The translations under genes were made by a program, and so were the position numbers. Positions 1-7,046 of a stretch of DNA of 10,635 bases are shown one piece after another (position 1 is the first letter of the stretch; each line of letters begins with the position of its first letter). The DNA is taken from the NCBI GenBank assembly GCA_946480885.1, contig CAMLLK010000017.1:1-10635 (forward strand). Reading direction: 5' to 3'. Below the pieces are notes generated by a model. It did no database searches and was not told where the DNA came from. It saw only the letters and a program-made list of their open reading frames with translations. This DNA comes from an uncultured Thermoproteales archaeon. GTDB taxonomy: Archaea > Thermoproteota > Thermoprotei > Thermoproteales > Thermoproteaceae.

Positions 1-780
1 TCTAAAGGCCTCCTCTGGGGGGACGCCTCGTTTTAAAATCGCCTCTGCCCAACAAGGCAGGCTTTTTATATTGATCTCGGCGCCGTGGTTATTTAACACT
101 CTCTTAATTTTTGTAAATCCGCCGCCGGTTATATGCGCCGCCGCCTTGGCTAAACCTTCTCTCATCGCCTCTAGGACTTTAGAATAGTCAGCCACCGGCT
201 TGAGAAAAACCTCAGCAGCCGACGCCCCGCAGACTTCGTCTCCTGGCTTGAATAACTTCCTAATGAGACTAAAGCCATTTGCATGTGGCCCGGTGGACGC
301 CACGCCCACAATGTAGTCACCAGGCCTCACAGGCCTCGGCCTAGCCTCTCTCACTGCGAGTACAGTACATACTACGTCTATGCCGTTTACTACATCTGGC
401 ATTATGGCTGTCTCGCCGCCTAGAACGGCAGCTTTAATTCTAGACGCCGCCTCGGCCACTCCGCGAAATACCTCTACAACTCTGTCCTCCAGCCCCGGCG
501 AGACAGCTACGTAGTCCACTACAGCCACTGTTCTAAAGCCGTCGCAAACTACGTCATTTACATTGACAAACACACAGTCCCAACCCGCGGTTTTCAACCT
601 TCCGCCCTCCAACAGCCACAGAGTCTTCGTACCCACTCCATCTACGTGAAGAGCTACCTCCGACCCGCCCAGCTCTATATATCTCACATACGCCCCCGCC
701 GACCCCCCCAATATCTCCTCCGCAGCTCTGTGCACCGACCTGTGTCTTTCTAAATCCACCCCCGCGTCTCTGTACCTCAT
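1..780 (-). CDS. purM: Phosphoribosylformylglycinamidine cyclo-ligase (AIR synthetase), 3' end cut by window edge
   Basis: PurM closes the imidazole ring of FGAM with ATP to give AIR, a cytoplasmic step of de novo purine synthesis. The minus-strand frame is open for 260 codons from ATG at 780 to the window edge, so the C-terminus is missing (family length is roughly 330-350). Family motifs seen: YRDAGVD at residues 3-9, just after the start as is usual; DGVGTK at 47-52; DYVAV at 89-93; the glycine-rich ATP-binding segment LGGETAIMP at 120-128; STGPHANGF at 162-170; and HITGGG at 216-221. The start ATG overlaps the folD stop as ATGA (777-780), making purM the distal visible gene of the purD-purF-purN-folD-purM operon. 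No clear Shine-Dalgarno sequence precedes it, so translational coupling is likely. Identity is secure; only the end is unknown. Confidence 0.95.
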   Translation of the reverse strand, partial: MRYRDAGVDLERHRSVHRAAEEILGGSAGAYVRYIELGGSEVALHVDGVGTKTLWLLEGGRLKTAGWDCVFVNVNDVVCDGFRTVAVVDYVAVSPGLEDRVVEVFRGVAEAASRIKAAVLGGETAIMPDVVNGIDVVCTVLAVREARPRPVRPGDYIVGVASTGPHANGFSLIRKLFKPGDEVCGASAAEVFLKPVADYSKVLEAMREGLAKAAAHITGGGFTKIKRVLNNHGAEINIKSLPCWAEAILKRGVPPEEAFR

Positions 781-1709
781 TGCACTAGCCTAGTGGGGGC
801 GGTTGACTTAGCCACTAAGTAGCTCGTCCTTATTAAATTTCTCAACAGCCTCGCCCTAGTGGCTAACCCCACGCCGCCTAAATTAGGCGTTAGGTAGGAG
901 GCCTTCTCGGCTACAGACTTTTCATCTACGTCGAAGTGCCACTTACCCGTCGTGGGGTCTACCTTGCCCCCGACCCCCACCACCACGGCGCCTTCTTTCA
1001 CCATGTCGCCAGTTAGACGCCACGGGTTGTCTTTATACAACTCCGGCGGCCTCCCCACTGCAGATATTACAACGTCGGCGTCTTTGACGTATTTTAATCT
1101 GTCTTTAGACAGCGCGTGGAGCACAGTAACTGTGGCGTCTAGCTCCATTAACATTATAGAGAGGGGCTTCCCCACTAATTCTCCCTTCCCCACAACCACT
1201 ACGTCTAGACCCCTCACCTCTATGCCGTAGAGACGGAAGAGTTCTAAAATGCCGGCGGGGGTGCACGGCAGCACGTCTCTGTCTAAGTCGAAGCCGGCCA
1301 CTAATTTTTTCTTATTCTCGGGGGTGAGGCCGTCTACGTCTTTTTCCGGCGCCAAGGCGTTGAATAAAGCCCGCTCGTCTACATAAGGCGGGAGGGGCTT
1401 TTGTATTAAAATTCCAGTCACGTCGTCTCTCTTATTTAGGCTGTCGATTAGTTTCAAAGCCTCCGCCGTCCTCCTCTCGGGAGGCGTGTGGAATAGTTCA
1501 AAAATCTCCACCTCTCCCCCCACCTCTCTAACATCTCTCGCCTTCAGCCAGACGTACCTCCGCTGAGTCTCTAACTCCACTGAGTCGTCGTGGAGTAATA
1601 ACACAGCTAGTTTAGGCGTAATCCCCACCTCTTCTAACAATTTCACATGTCTCCTAGCCCACTCCTTCGCCTCTCTGTGTAGAGGCTCCCCCCTCAGCCA
1701 GACTACCAT
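777..1709 (-). CDS. folD: Bifunctional methylene-tetrahydrofolate dehydrogenase / methenyl-THF cyclohydrolase
   Basis: FolD interconverts 5,10-methylene-, 5,10-methenyl- and 10-formyl-tetrahydrofolate, supplying the formyl donor for PurN encoded just upstream. With the start at 1709 it is 310 residues, close to the usual 280-300. The catalytic YxxxK is present as YVWLK at residues 52-56. Other family motifs are GILIQKPLPP at 99-108, PEKDVDGLTPEN at 121-132, PCTPAG at 148-153, the NAD(P)-binding loop VVGKGELVGKPLS at 172-184, DVVISAVGRP at 212-221, and TPNLGGVGLAT at 274-284. The frame stays open to an in-frame ATG at 1796, but that adds 29 residues with no family counterpart lying inside purN. 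The 1709 ATG overlaps the purN stop by 7 nt (ATGGTAG), as elsewhere in this operon. The folate-type cofactor used in this lineage is not visible from sequence. Confidence 0.93.
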   Translation of the reverse strand: MVVWLRGEPLHREAKEWARRHVKLLEEVGITPKLAVLLLHDDSVELETQRRYVWLKARDVREVGGEVEIFELFHTPPERRTAEALKLIDSLNKRDDVTGILIQKPLPPYVDERALFNALAPEKDVDGLTPENKKKLVAGFDLDRDVLPCTPAGILELFRLYGIEVRGLDVVVVGKGELVGKPLSIMLMELDATVTVLHALSKDRLKYVKDADVVISAVGRPPELYKDNPWRLTGDMVKEGAVVVGVGGKVDPTTGKWHFDVDEKSVAEKASYLTPNLGGVGLATRARLLRNLIRTSYLVAKSTAPTRLVQ

Positions 1710-2512
1710 GGCGGCAGTACGTAGGGCTTGTCTCTCCACTCCTCTAACTGCCTCTCTATAAATACCCTCTGCCTCTCTTCCCACTGCCTCATCCACCCGG
1801 GCGTAATTTTCAAAGCCGCCCTCTTCACCACGGCACTTTCTTCAACCAACTTCAGCCTACCCCCCTCCTCCACCACCTTTGGCACTTTTACACGCTCTTC
1901 CCAAGTCTCCAATAGCCCATCCGCCACTGCCTGCAACACTCTTGAGTAGAGTCTATGTTCAAACAACAACACTCTGTCCGCTATGACTCTCACCTTCTCC
2001 TCCGGCGACAGCGGCAGGTTGTAGACGTCGCCAATGTAGACAGGCCACTGGTCTAGGACAGGGCCGCCGTCTACAGACTCGTCTACTATATGTACAGTAG
2101 GCCCAGTCACTCTCACCCCAGCTCTATACACCTCCATGTGTACTCTCAAGCCGTACATCCCCTTCCCCCCGGCGAAGGGGAGTAACGACGGGTGGATGTT
2201 TAGAATAAGTCTAAACTTAGATATGAAAGAGGCGCTTAGTATGTAGTCGTACCCCGCCAAAGCCACGACGTCCACCCCCCTTTGAGAAAGTATTTGGTAC
2301 ATCTCCCCCTCCCTCGCCGAGCGGGAGACGCCTCTGTGTTTTACAAACACCGCCTCTACGCCGTGTTGCCTCGCCACTTCTCTAACCGGGGCCTCTTCGT
2401 CGCTGTATATCAATACGACGGGCTCTACGCCCTTCAACACGCCTAGCTCTACGTGCTGCATAATCGCCCTGAAGTTAGAGCCCCGCCAGGAGGCCAACAC
2501 TCCGAGCCTCAT
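1703..2512 (-). CDS. purN: Phosphoribosylglycinamide formyltransferase (GAR transformylase) with C-terminal extension
   Basis: PurN transfers a formyl group from 10-formyl-tetrahydrofolate to GAR, giving FGAR. The 269-residue product has the GSNF phosphate-binding motif at 11-14, LAGYDYILS at 85-93, and the catalytic signature NIHPSLLP at 105-112 (Asn105 and His107). VDGGPVLDQ at 147-155 carries Asp148, equivalent to the third catalytic residue (Asp144 in E. coli). The final conserved family helix, FEHRLYSRVLQAVADG, ends near residue 199. About 70 further charged residues follow that the roughly 210-residue bacterial enzyme lacks; I do not recognise this tail. The ATG at 2512 overlaps the purF stop (ATGA) and the stop overlaps the folD start, so enzyme and cofactor supply are co-transcribed. 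A PurN/FolD route differs from the formate-dependent PurT/PurP route of many archaea. Confidence 0.93.
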   Translation of the reverse strand: MRLGVLASWRGSNFRAIMQHVELGVLKGVEPVVLIYSDEEAPVREVARQHGVEAVFVKHRGVSRSAREGEMYQILSQRGVDVVALAGYDYILSASFISKFRLILNIHPSLLPFAGGKGMYGLRVHMEVYRAGVRVTGPTVHIVDESVDGGPVLDQWPVYIGDVYNLPLSPEEKVRVIADRVLLFEHRLYSRVLQAVADGLLETWEERVKVPKVVEEGGRLKLVEESAVVKRAALKITPGWMRQWEERQRVFIERQLEEWRDKPYVLPPW

Positions 2513-3636
2513 CGCATACAGTACGTACAGACCCTCCTACTAAACACCCCCTCGACCTCTTCAGGCCTTAGGTAAGATATACTGTCTATCTCTAACGCCG
2601 CCGCCACATGGCCGTCGTCCATATATCTATACACCATGTGGCTCTCCGGCGGGGTTTTGACGCCAAAGGGACACGTCCTCCTAAGCGGCGGCGCGGCGAT
2701 GGCTACGTGGACTTCTCGCGCCCCAGCCCTCCCCCTCAGTAGTTGAGAGATCTGCCTAATTGTCAACCCGCTGATGATACTGTCGTCTACTACTAACACC
2801 CGCCTCCCCCGCACAACTGACTCAACTACATTAGCCTTTAGTTGAATTACGGCGAGGCGTTCCTTCACTTCGTCTAGCAACGCGCTCCTCCCACGCGCCG
2901 TGGCGACAAAAGCTGGGAAACACCAACGGCCGATGTTTTTCGCCAGCCAAGAGGCGTAGTACACCCCAGTCTCCGGCACCCCCACAATTACATCTACGTC
3001 TACTTTCACAGCCTTGGCTAAAGACTCCGCTAGTCTAGACCTCAACTCAGCCACCTCCACGCCGTCTATCTTAGCGTCGAGGCGGGCGGCGTAGATAAAC
3101 TCAAGGGCGCATAACGACCCCGCCTCCCCCCCGCCGTCGGTCTCCACTCCGTAGCGCCACACTTTTACCAACTCTCCCCCCCTTAGACTCCTCCTTAAGT
3201 CGCCGCCGAGGATCTCCACCGCCGCCGACTCAGTGGCGGCGATGAAGAAATCAAATCCGTGGGCGCCCACTGCTAGATGCCACAGCTCTGGGGGTCTGTA
3301 TACGTACAACACGCCGCCGTCTAATGCCACATACGCCGTCTTCGCCGGGCGGCTCCCCGGCGCGGCCTCCTCTGGGCCGAATTTACACACCACGCCGCCC
3401 CCCGTCTCTTTACAACAATTGTCTACGTATACACAGCCCACTGCCGCGACGCCGTGGGCGGCCCCGCCCTCCTCCCGCGTTAAGTCTACATCAACTCTCT
3501 TCAACCCGCCGTCGCCCCACACGTAGGCGACGGCTACGTCGCCTCTATTAGACATAGCCTTTAGGCCGTAGTAGATAAATGGGTAGAGGTCGCCCTCGCC
3601 GCCGAAGTTGTACAAAGCGAATAAACCCGCCGACAT
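2509..3636 (-). CDS. purF: PurF-type amidophosphoribosyltransferase with degenerate glutaminase domain and retained Fe-S cysteines
   Basis: PurF makes 5-phosphoribosylamine from PRPP. The synthase half is well conserved: ALEFIYAARLDAKIDG at 177-192, VPETGVYYA at 220-228, and the PRPP loop VLVVDDSIISGLT at 280-292. The N-terminal Ntn glutaminase half is not. The start reads MSAGLFALY where active enzymes have Cys-Gly-Ile-x-Gly after processing, so the catalytic cysteine is replaced (Ser2/Ala3). The RY-T-G and NGN motifs are absent, and the domain is about 50-60 residues shorter than usual; the protein is 375 residues against about 450-500. Cys176, Cys322, Cys370 and Cys373 fit the Bacillus-type [4Fe-4S] ligands, including the final CxxC. 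I infer an ammonia-dependent PurF, though a separate glutaminase partner is possible. The start overlaps the purD stop by one base (TAATG). Confidence 0.9.
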   Translation of the reverse strand: MSAGLFALYNFGGEGDLYPFIYYGLKAMSNRGDVAVAYVWGDGGLKRVDVDLTREEGGAAHGVAAVGCVYVDNCCKETGGGVVCKFGPEEAAPGSRPAKTAYVALDGGVLYVYRPPELWHLAVGAHGFDFFIAATESAAVEILGGDLRRSLRGGELVKVWRYGVETDGGGEAGSLCALEFIYAARLDAKIDGVEVAELRSRLAESLAKAVKVDVDVIVGVPETGVYYASWLAKNIGRWCFPAFVATARGRSALLDEVKERLAVIQLKANVVESVVRGRRVLVVDDSIISGLTIRQISQLLRGRAGAREVHVAIAAPPLRRTCPFGVKTPPESHMVYRYMDDGHVAAALEIDSISYLRPEEVEGVFSRRVCTYCMR

Positions 3637-5078
3637 TACCCCTCTAGGATTTTAGCCTCTTTACCAGGCTCCCAGACTACTCTCCTGGCGTCTAGCCCCC
3701 TGGCCCTTCTCCACTTATAGACAGCTCTAACAGTCTCCGCCCTCTTCTGCATAGCTGTGATATATTCAAGAGATCCAATATCTCTCCTGTAGAAAAACCC
3801 CTCGCCCCTCACGGCGGAGGCACATCTCTCGGCTTTGACATACGCCTCTTCTATAGACTCGCCGTAGCCTAAAATTTCAAAAGCTCTAGAGCCCAGAGAG
3901 ACGTAGCCCCCGCCGGCCTCCTCTACAGAGCTGAAAAAGACTAGACAGCCCTCCCGCCTCACTACGTCCCAGTCTATATACGCCACCCTGCCCCTGGCCA
4001 AGTCTCTTCTATGTGGGTACCCCAGAGGCGCCACGGCCTTCACTACTGTATACAATTGTTTAAACGCCCCCTCTGCTTTGTGTAATTTCCCCTCCGCCGC
4101 CAATTTAAACAATTGATAGGCGTCGCCGTTGTATAAAAACAAGGCGTTTACAGCCTCCGGGTCCCCCAGTCTGCTATAGTACTCAATAAGGACGGGCCCC
4201 CTAGCCGTCAACATCATCTGTGCGCTCAACGCCCCCATGTACTTCACTCCGAATTCTCTCTCCACAGCCTCCACTGTGGCTTTTATAATAGCCTCAGCCT
4301 CCTCGGCCTCCCCCCTCTCAATATACGGCAGTGGCGACACAGTGCCCATCCCCCCGCACTCTGGGCCTACGCCTATTTCAAAGGCGTGGGGGTTGTCTTG
4401 CACTGGGGGGAAGGGGAAGACAGTCTCGCCGTCGGTGACTGCTTGAACTGTGTACTCCACTCCCCACACAGCCTCTTCTACTAATACAGCGGCCGACACG
4501 TCTCCATACCCAGACAACTGGGCCTTTGCCTCCTCCGCCCCCTTTAGAATAACTCCGTCGAATGCGCCGTCTAGATACTTAGCCTCTCCGTAGACAACTC
4601 TAACTCCTTTCCCACCGGCTTGTCTCACTGGCTTAATGGCCACAGACCCAAGCGCCTTGGCGAAGGCGTATGCCTCTTCTAATTTTTCAAAAACGCCGTA
4701 GATAAGCCTCCCCGGTATTTTGTACTTCCACTGAAGCGCCCTGGCCACGTCTTTCCGCATCTCTACCACAGCCGCCCTCGCCGAGGCGCCGAAGGTTAAA
4801 AACCCCGCCTCTCTCAAGGCGTCTGCCACGCCTGCGAATAGAGGCTCCTCCGGCCCGATGATTACTAAGTCTGGGGAGGCCTCCTCTGCGGTCTTCACCA
4901 CCTCTACAGAGTCTGTAATCTTCCCCACTTTTACAAAGCCCCCCGTCGACTTTACAATATCTACAATGCCCGGGTTTCTATGGCCGACGTGTGCGTAGAC
5001 CCGTGCGCCAGACTTAGCCACAGCCCAAGCGATGGCGTGTTCCCTCGCCCCGTCGCCTACGATGAGGACTCTATCCAC
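3636..5078 (-). CDS. purD: Phosphoribosylamine-glycine ligase (GAR synthetase)
   Basis: PurD joins glycine to phosphoribosylamine with ATP, directly consuming the unstable PurF product. The 480-residue protein is an ATP-grasp enzyme with VGDGAREHA at 7-15, GPEEPL at 75-80, the ATP-binding KPVRQAGGKGV at 149-159, GPECGGMGTVSP at 238-249, RLGDPEAVNAL at 303-313, and YRRDIGS at 430-436, where most homologues end. About 44 extra residues follow. Two sites are divergent: GPECGGMG replaces the common GPNTGGMG, and EYYSRLGDPE has Tyr301 where most family members have the metal-binding Asn. The start is GTG at 5078; an in-frame stop lies at 5088-5090, so no longer start is possible. It is the first gene of the operon, probably leaderless from a TATA box 24-25 nt upstream, and overlaps purF by one base. 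Confidence 0.94.
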   Translation of the reverse strand: MDRVLIVGDGAREHAIAWAVAKSGARVYAHVGHRNPGIVDIVKSTGGFVKVGKITDSVEVVKTAEEASPDLVIIGPEEPLFAGVADALREAGFLTFGASARAAVVEMRKDVARALQWKYKIPGRLIYGVFEKLEEAYAFAKALGSVAIKPVRQAGGKGVRVVYGEAKYLDGAFDGVILKGAEEAKAQLSGYGDVSAAVLVEEAVWGVEYTVQAVTDGETVFPFPPVQDNPHAFEIGVGPECGGMGTVSPLPYIERGEAEEAEAIIKATVEAVEREFGVKYMGALSAQMMLTARGPVLIEYYSRLGDPEAVNALFLYNGDAYQLFKLAAEGKLHKAEGAFKQLYTVVKAVAPLGYPHRRDLARGRVAYIDWDVVRREGCLVFFSSVEEAGGGYVSLGSRAFEILGYGESIEEAYVKAERCASAVRGEGFFYRRDIGSLEYITAMQKRAETVRAVYKWRRARGLDARRVVWEPGKEAKILEG

Positions 5079-5093
5079 GCTAAAAAATTAGCG
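5078..5093. repeat. Perfect 6-bp inverted repeat at the purD transcription start (operator candidate)
   Basis: CGCTAAAAAATTAGCG has perfect 6-bp arms (5078-5083 and 5088-5093) around four A's. It lies between the purD TATA box and the start codon and touches the presumed +1 base, where a bound repressor would block transcription. No regulator is encoded nearby, and chance is possible in an A/T-rich promoter. Confidence 0.35.
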
Positions 5094-5096
5094 GGG

Positions 5097-5110
5097 TATT
5101 AAATACTTAT
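5097..5110 (-). promoter_or_regulatory. TATA box for the purD operon (leaderless)
   Basis: Read on the minus strand this A/T stretch gives AAGTATTTAATA, with TATTTA centred at 5102.5, exactly 24.5 nt before the purD GTG. The same spacing recurs at three other start codons in the window, which fits TBP binding and transcripts starting at the initiation codon, as is common in Pyrobaculum. Function is inferred from position and composition. Confidence 0.65.
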
Positions 5111-5136
5111 TGAAAGAGCCGTTGGCGACTCCAGTT

Positions 5137-5160
5137 ATTTTTTAAGTATATGTTAAAAAA
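5137..5160 (+). promoter_or_regulatory. Promoter region of purC
   Basis: This is an A/T-rich stretch with two possible TATA boxes. TTTTTTAAG is centred near 5142.5, 24.5 nt before the GTG at 5167. TGTTAAAAAA is centred near 5154.5-5156, the matching distance from the ATG at 5179. Which is used decides the purC start, and the sequence does not settle it. The promoter diverges from that of purD in the same 100-nt gap. Confidence 0.55.
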
Positions 5161-5178
5161 CCACAAGTGTTTAAACAC

Positions 5179-5877
5179 ATGGAGTTGCTATACGAGGGCA
5201 AGGCAAAACAAGTCTATAGAAGGGGGGGTCTTTACGTCTTAGTTTTTAAAGACGTAGTCACGGCGGGAGACGGAGTTAAGAGAGACGTGGCCCCCGGCAA
5301 GGGGGCTCTAGCGGCGGAGACCACGGCCTTGTTGTTACAACGCCTAGAGGCTGCGGGCGTCGCCACTCACTACGTGGCCTACGAGCCGCCTAACGCCATA
5401 GTGGCAAAGCCGGCGGATGTTGTGCCGCTAGAGGTTATCGTGAGGTTTAGGGCGTATGGCAGCCAGTTAAAGAGAATGCCCAGGCTAGCTCCACTCCAGC
5501 CGTTTTCAAAGCCACTAGTTGAACTACACTTTAAAGACGACAAACTACACGACCCCTTGGTCTTAGAAGAGGAGGCCCTAGAGGCCGGGCTAGTTACGGC
5601 GCAAGAGCTAGAGTATATAAAATTTACATCTGTAAAGGCGGCCACTGTGTTAAAAAGCCTCTATGCAAAAGCAGGTTGTGACTTAGTAGATATTAAATTT
5701 GAATACGGCCGCGCCGAGGGCAGACTATTATTAATTGACGAGGTGTCTGGCGACACTTTTAGACTCCTATGTGGAGGAGAGCACTTAGACAAAGAATACT
5801 ACAGAAAGACGGGAGATGTCCTAGGCCTATTGGAGAGGTATAGAAAACTACTCCAAATTACAAAGTCACTGGCCTGA
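5179..5877 (+). CDS. purC: Phosphoribosylaminoimidazole-succinocarboxamide synthase (SAICAR synthetase)
   Basis: PurC condenses aspartate with CAIR using ATP. The 232-residue protein (from ATG 5179) has the expected family order: LYEGKAKQVY at 4-13, the nucleotide-binding segment VTAGDGVKRDVAPGKG at 27-42, VIVRFRAYGSQLKR at 86-99, DLVDIKFEYG at 168-177, IDEVSGDTFR at 186-195 (usually DEISPDTxR), and LDKEYYRK at 203-210. Length is typical for archaeal PurC. The frame also allows a GTG start at 5167, adding Met-Phe-Lys-His. I prefer the ATG because family members begin close to the YEGKAK motif, but the TATA spacing fits either. It diverges from purD, so two pathway branches share one control region. 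It ends 22 nt from the convergent taw1 stop. Confidence 0.94.
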   Translation: MELLYEGKAKQVYRRGGLYVLVFKDVVTAGDGVKRDVAPGKGALAAETTALLLQRLEAAGVATHYVAYEPPNAIVAKPADVVPLEVIVRFRAYGSQLKRMPRLAPLQPFSKPLVELHFKDDKLHDPLVLEEEALEAGLVTAQELEYIKFTSVKAATVLKSLYAKAGCDLVDIKFEYGRAEGRLLLIDEVSGDTFRLLCGGEHLDKEYYRKTGDVLGLLERYRKLLQITKSLA

Positions 5878-5899
5878 GCGGCACTCCACTAACTAGCGT

Positions 5900-6973
5900 T
5901 TACCAACGGGCGCCCTCCCCGCCTGGGGGGACAATCCACCGTTCTACATACCTAGCCATGTTTTGTATTACAACTATTCTACTCGGCTCGTCGTCGTCCA
6001 TATAGACGAAATCCGCCCCGGCTTTCTTCAACTCCTCTAGTAGCCTCTTTGTCCAAGCTACTACTTCGCCGTGGCTTAACATATCTTCTCTCTTTAGCCT
6101 ATAGGTGGAGTGGCCTAGGTGCATATAGCTCTTTATCTCTACGAAGTGGGGGTCGCCCCTCTTTATAATCTGGGCGAACTGTGGTATATACGCCTCGTCG
6201 TAGTTTAAACTACGTATTAGAGTAATTCTCAAAACTGTGCGGGTGGGGAGCTTGGGCAATAGGTCTAGTGACTCTAGCCACTTCTCCCAAGCGTCTTCTC
6301 TACGGTAGACAGGTGCGTTTATTTTATAGTAGAGCTCTCGATTGGGGGCGTTGGTGGAGAGGTATAGTTGAGTGGGGAGGGCGTCTTCTTCCCATAGTTT
6401 TTTCAAAGCCTCTGGGTGTTGGCCGTTGGTGACTAGGAATATAGACTTGGTGTGGGGGAGAGACTTAATGTATTTAATCAACGCTGCGAGTTTGGGATAC
6501 ATCGTAGGCTCGCCGGATAGAGAAATCGCCCAGTGAGTGGGGGCAAGCGCCTCTCTCACTCTTTTCCTACCCTCTGGGTGGCCCCAGTAGCCAGACAGTA
6601 GCCTCCTCCTCTCTCTTAAGACGCCCTCTACTACCTCCTCTGGCTCCATGTAAAACCTCTCGTCTAGTTCAAAGACGTCGAATTCCTCCGTAGGCCTCCA
6701 ACAATATACACATCTATTACTACACACAAGACCCACGGGGCTCATCTCCACACATCTATGAGACCCGCCAGCCGGCGCGTTGTAGAACTTCACTTTATAA
6801 CACGACTTGCCCCCCTCCAAAGCCTCTTTAGTCCATTTACACAACTCAACTGCGGCGTGCCCCACCACGCCGTAGTGTCTCTCCACCATCGCCCTCGCGG
6901 CGGAGGGCCTAAGGGCGACTCTAGGCCCCTCTAGCACGTGGTAGCGGCCTACAGGCTCTAATTCACAAGACAC
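5900..6973 (-). CDS. taw1: Archaeal TYW1/Taw1, S-adenosylmethionine-dependent tRNA 4-demethylwyosine synthase
   Basis: Taw1 is a radical-SAM enzyme that builds the tricyclic 4-demethylwyosine base at G37 of tRNA-Phe from N1-methylguanosine and pyruvate. The 357-residue protein has the radical-SAM motif CSNRCVYC (Cys84, Cys88, Cys91) and three upstream cysteines, Cys45, Cys58 and Cys74, spaced like the second [4Fe-4S] cluster of the Methanocaldococcus enzyme. Cys74 lies in a recognisable SHRCVEMSP. Further family motifs are WAISLSGEPTMYP at 148-160, FLVTNGQHP at about 179-187, and EIKSYMHLG followed by HGEVV near the C-terminus. The start is GTG at 6973, about 23 nt after a minus-strand TATA box. 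It lacks the flavodoxin domain fused to eukaryotic TYW1 and so needs an external electron donor; a ferredoxin gene diverges from it. It stands apart from the purine genes. Confidence 0.93.
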   Translation of the reverse strand: MSCELEPVGRYHVLEGPRVALRPSAARAMVERHYGVVGHAAVELCKWTKEALEGGKSCYKVKFYNAPAGGSHRCVEMSPVGLVCSNRCVYCWRPTEEFDVFELDERFYMEPEEVVEGVLRERRRLLSGYWGHPEGRKRVREALAPTHWAISLSGEPTMYPKLAALIKYIKSLPHTKSIFLVTNGQHPEALKKLWEEDALPTQLYLSTNAPNRELYYKINAPVYRREDAWEKWLESLDLLPKLPTRTVLRITLIRSLNYDEAYIPQFAQIIKRGDPHFVEIKSYMHLGHSTYRLKREDMLSHGEVVAWTKRLLEELKKAGADFVYMDDDEPSRIVVIQNMARYVERWIVPPGGEGARW

Positions 6974-6990
6974 GTAGAGACTGGAATAGA

Positions 6991-7000
6991 ATATAAAAAA
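6991..7000 (-). promoter_or_regulatory. TATA box for taw1
   Basis: On the minus strand this reads TTTTTTATAT. Its centre is about 22-23 nt before the GTG start at 6973, fitting a leaderless or nearly leaderless transcript. It is inferred from position and composition. Confidence 0.6.
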
Positions 7001-7005
7001 TCTAT

Positions 7006-7013
7006 CGGCGCCG
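7006..7013. repeat. GC-rich 8-bp palindrome between divergent TATA boxes
   Basis: CGGCGCCG is a perfect palindrome centred at 7009.5, within half a base of the midpoint of the taw1-ferredoxin gap and between the two TATA boxes. It stands out as the only G/C island in the gap. It could be a shared operator, but an 8-bp palindrome is weak evidence. Confidence 0.25.
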
Positions 7014-7018
7014 GTAAA

Positions 7019-7028
7019 TTATATAAAT
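7019..7028 (+). promoter_or_regulatory. TATA box for the ferredoxin gene
   Basis: TTATATAAAT contains TATATA centred at 7022.5, exactly 24.5 nt before the ATG at 7047. This is the clearest leaderless-type promoter in the window. No Shine-Dalgarno sequence is present in the A/T-rich stretch before the ATG. Confidence 0.75.
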
Positions 7029-7046
7029 AAACACATTGTTAAATAA

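Noticed and set aside
1710..1796. 29-residue N-terminal extension of FolD from an upstream in-frame ATG at 1796
   Set aside because: It would overlap purN by 94 nt and has no FolD family counterpart; the ATG at 1709 gives normal length and a short overlap like the other operon junctions.
3233..3551. Two overlapping plus-strand open frames opposite purF
   Set aside because: Their products are proline-, serine- and threonine-rich low-complexity translations of the complement of a clearly conserved gene, with no promoter or motif.
4200..4230. C-box-like ATGATG on the minus strand within purD
   Set aside because: It is a six-of-seven match inside a conserved coding region, with no paired D box seen.
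5079..5178. Possible small RNA in the purD-purC gap
   Set aside because: The gap is explained by two opposed TATA boxes and a short inverted repeat; no C/D box pair or other RNA fold was recognised.
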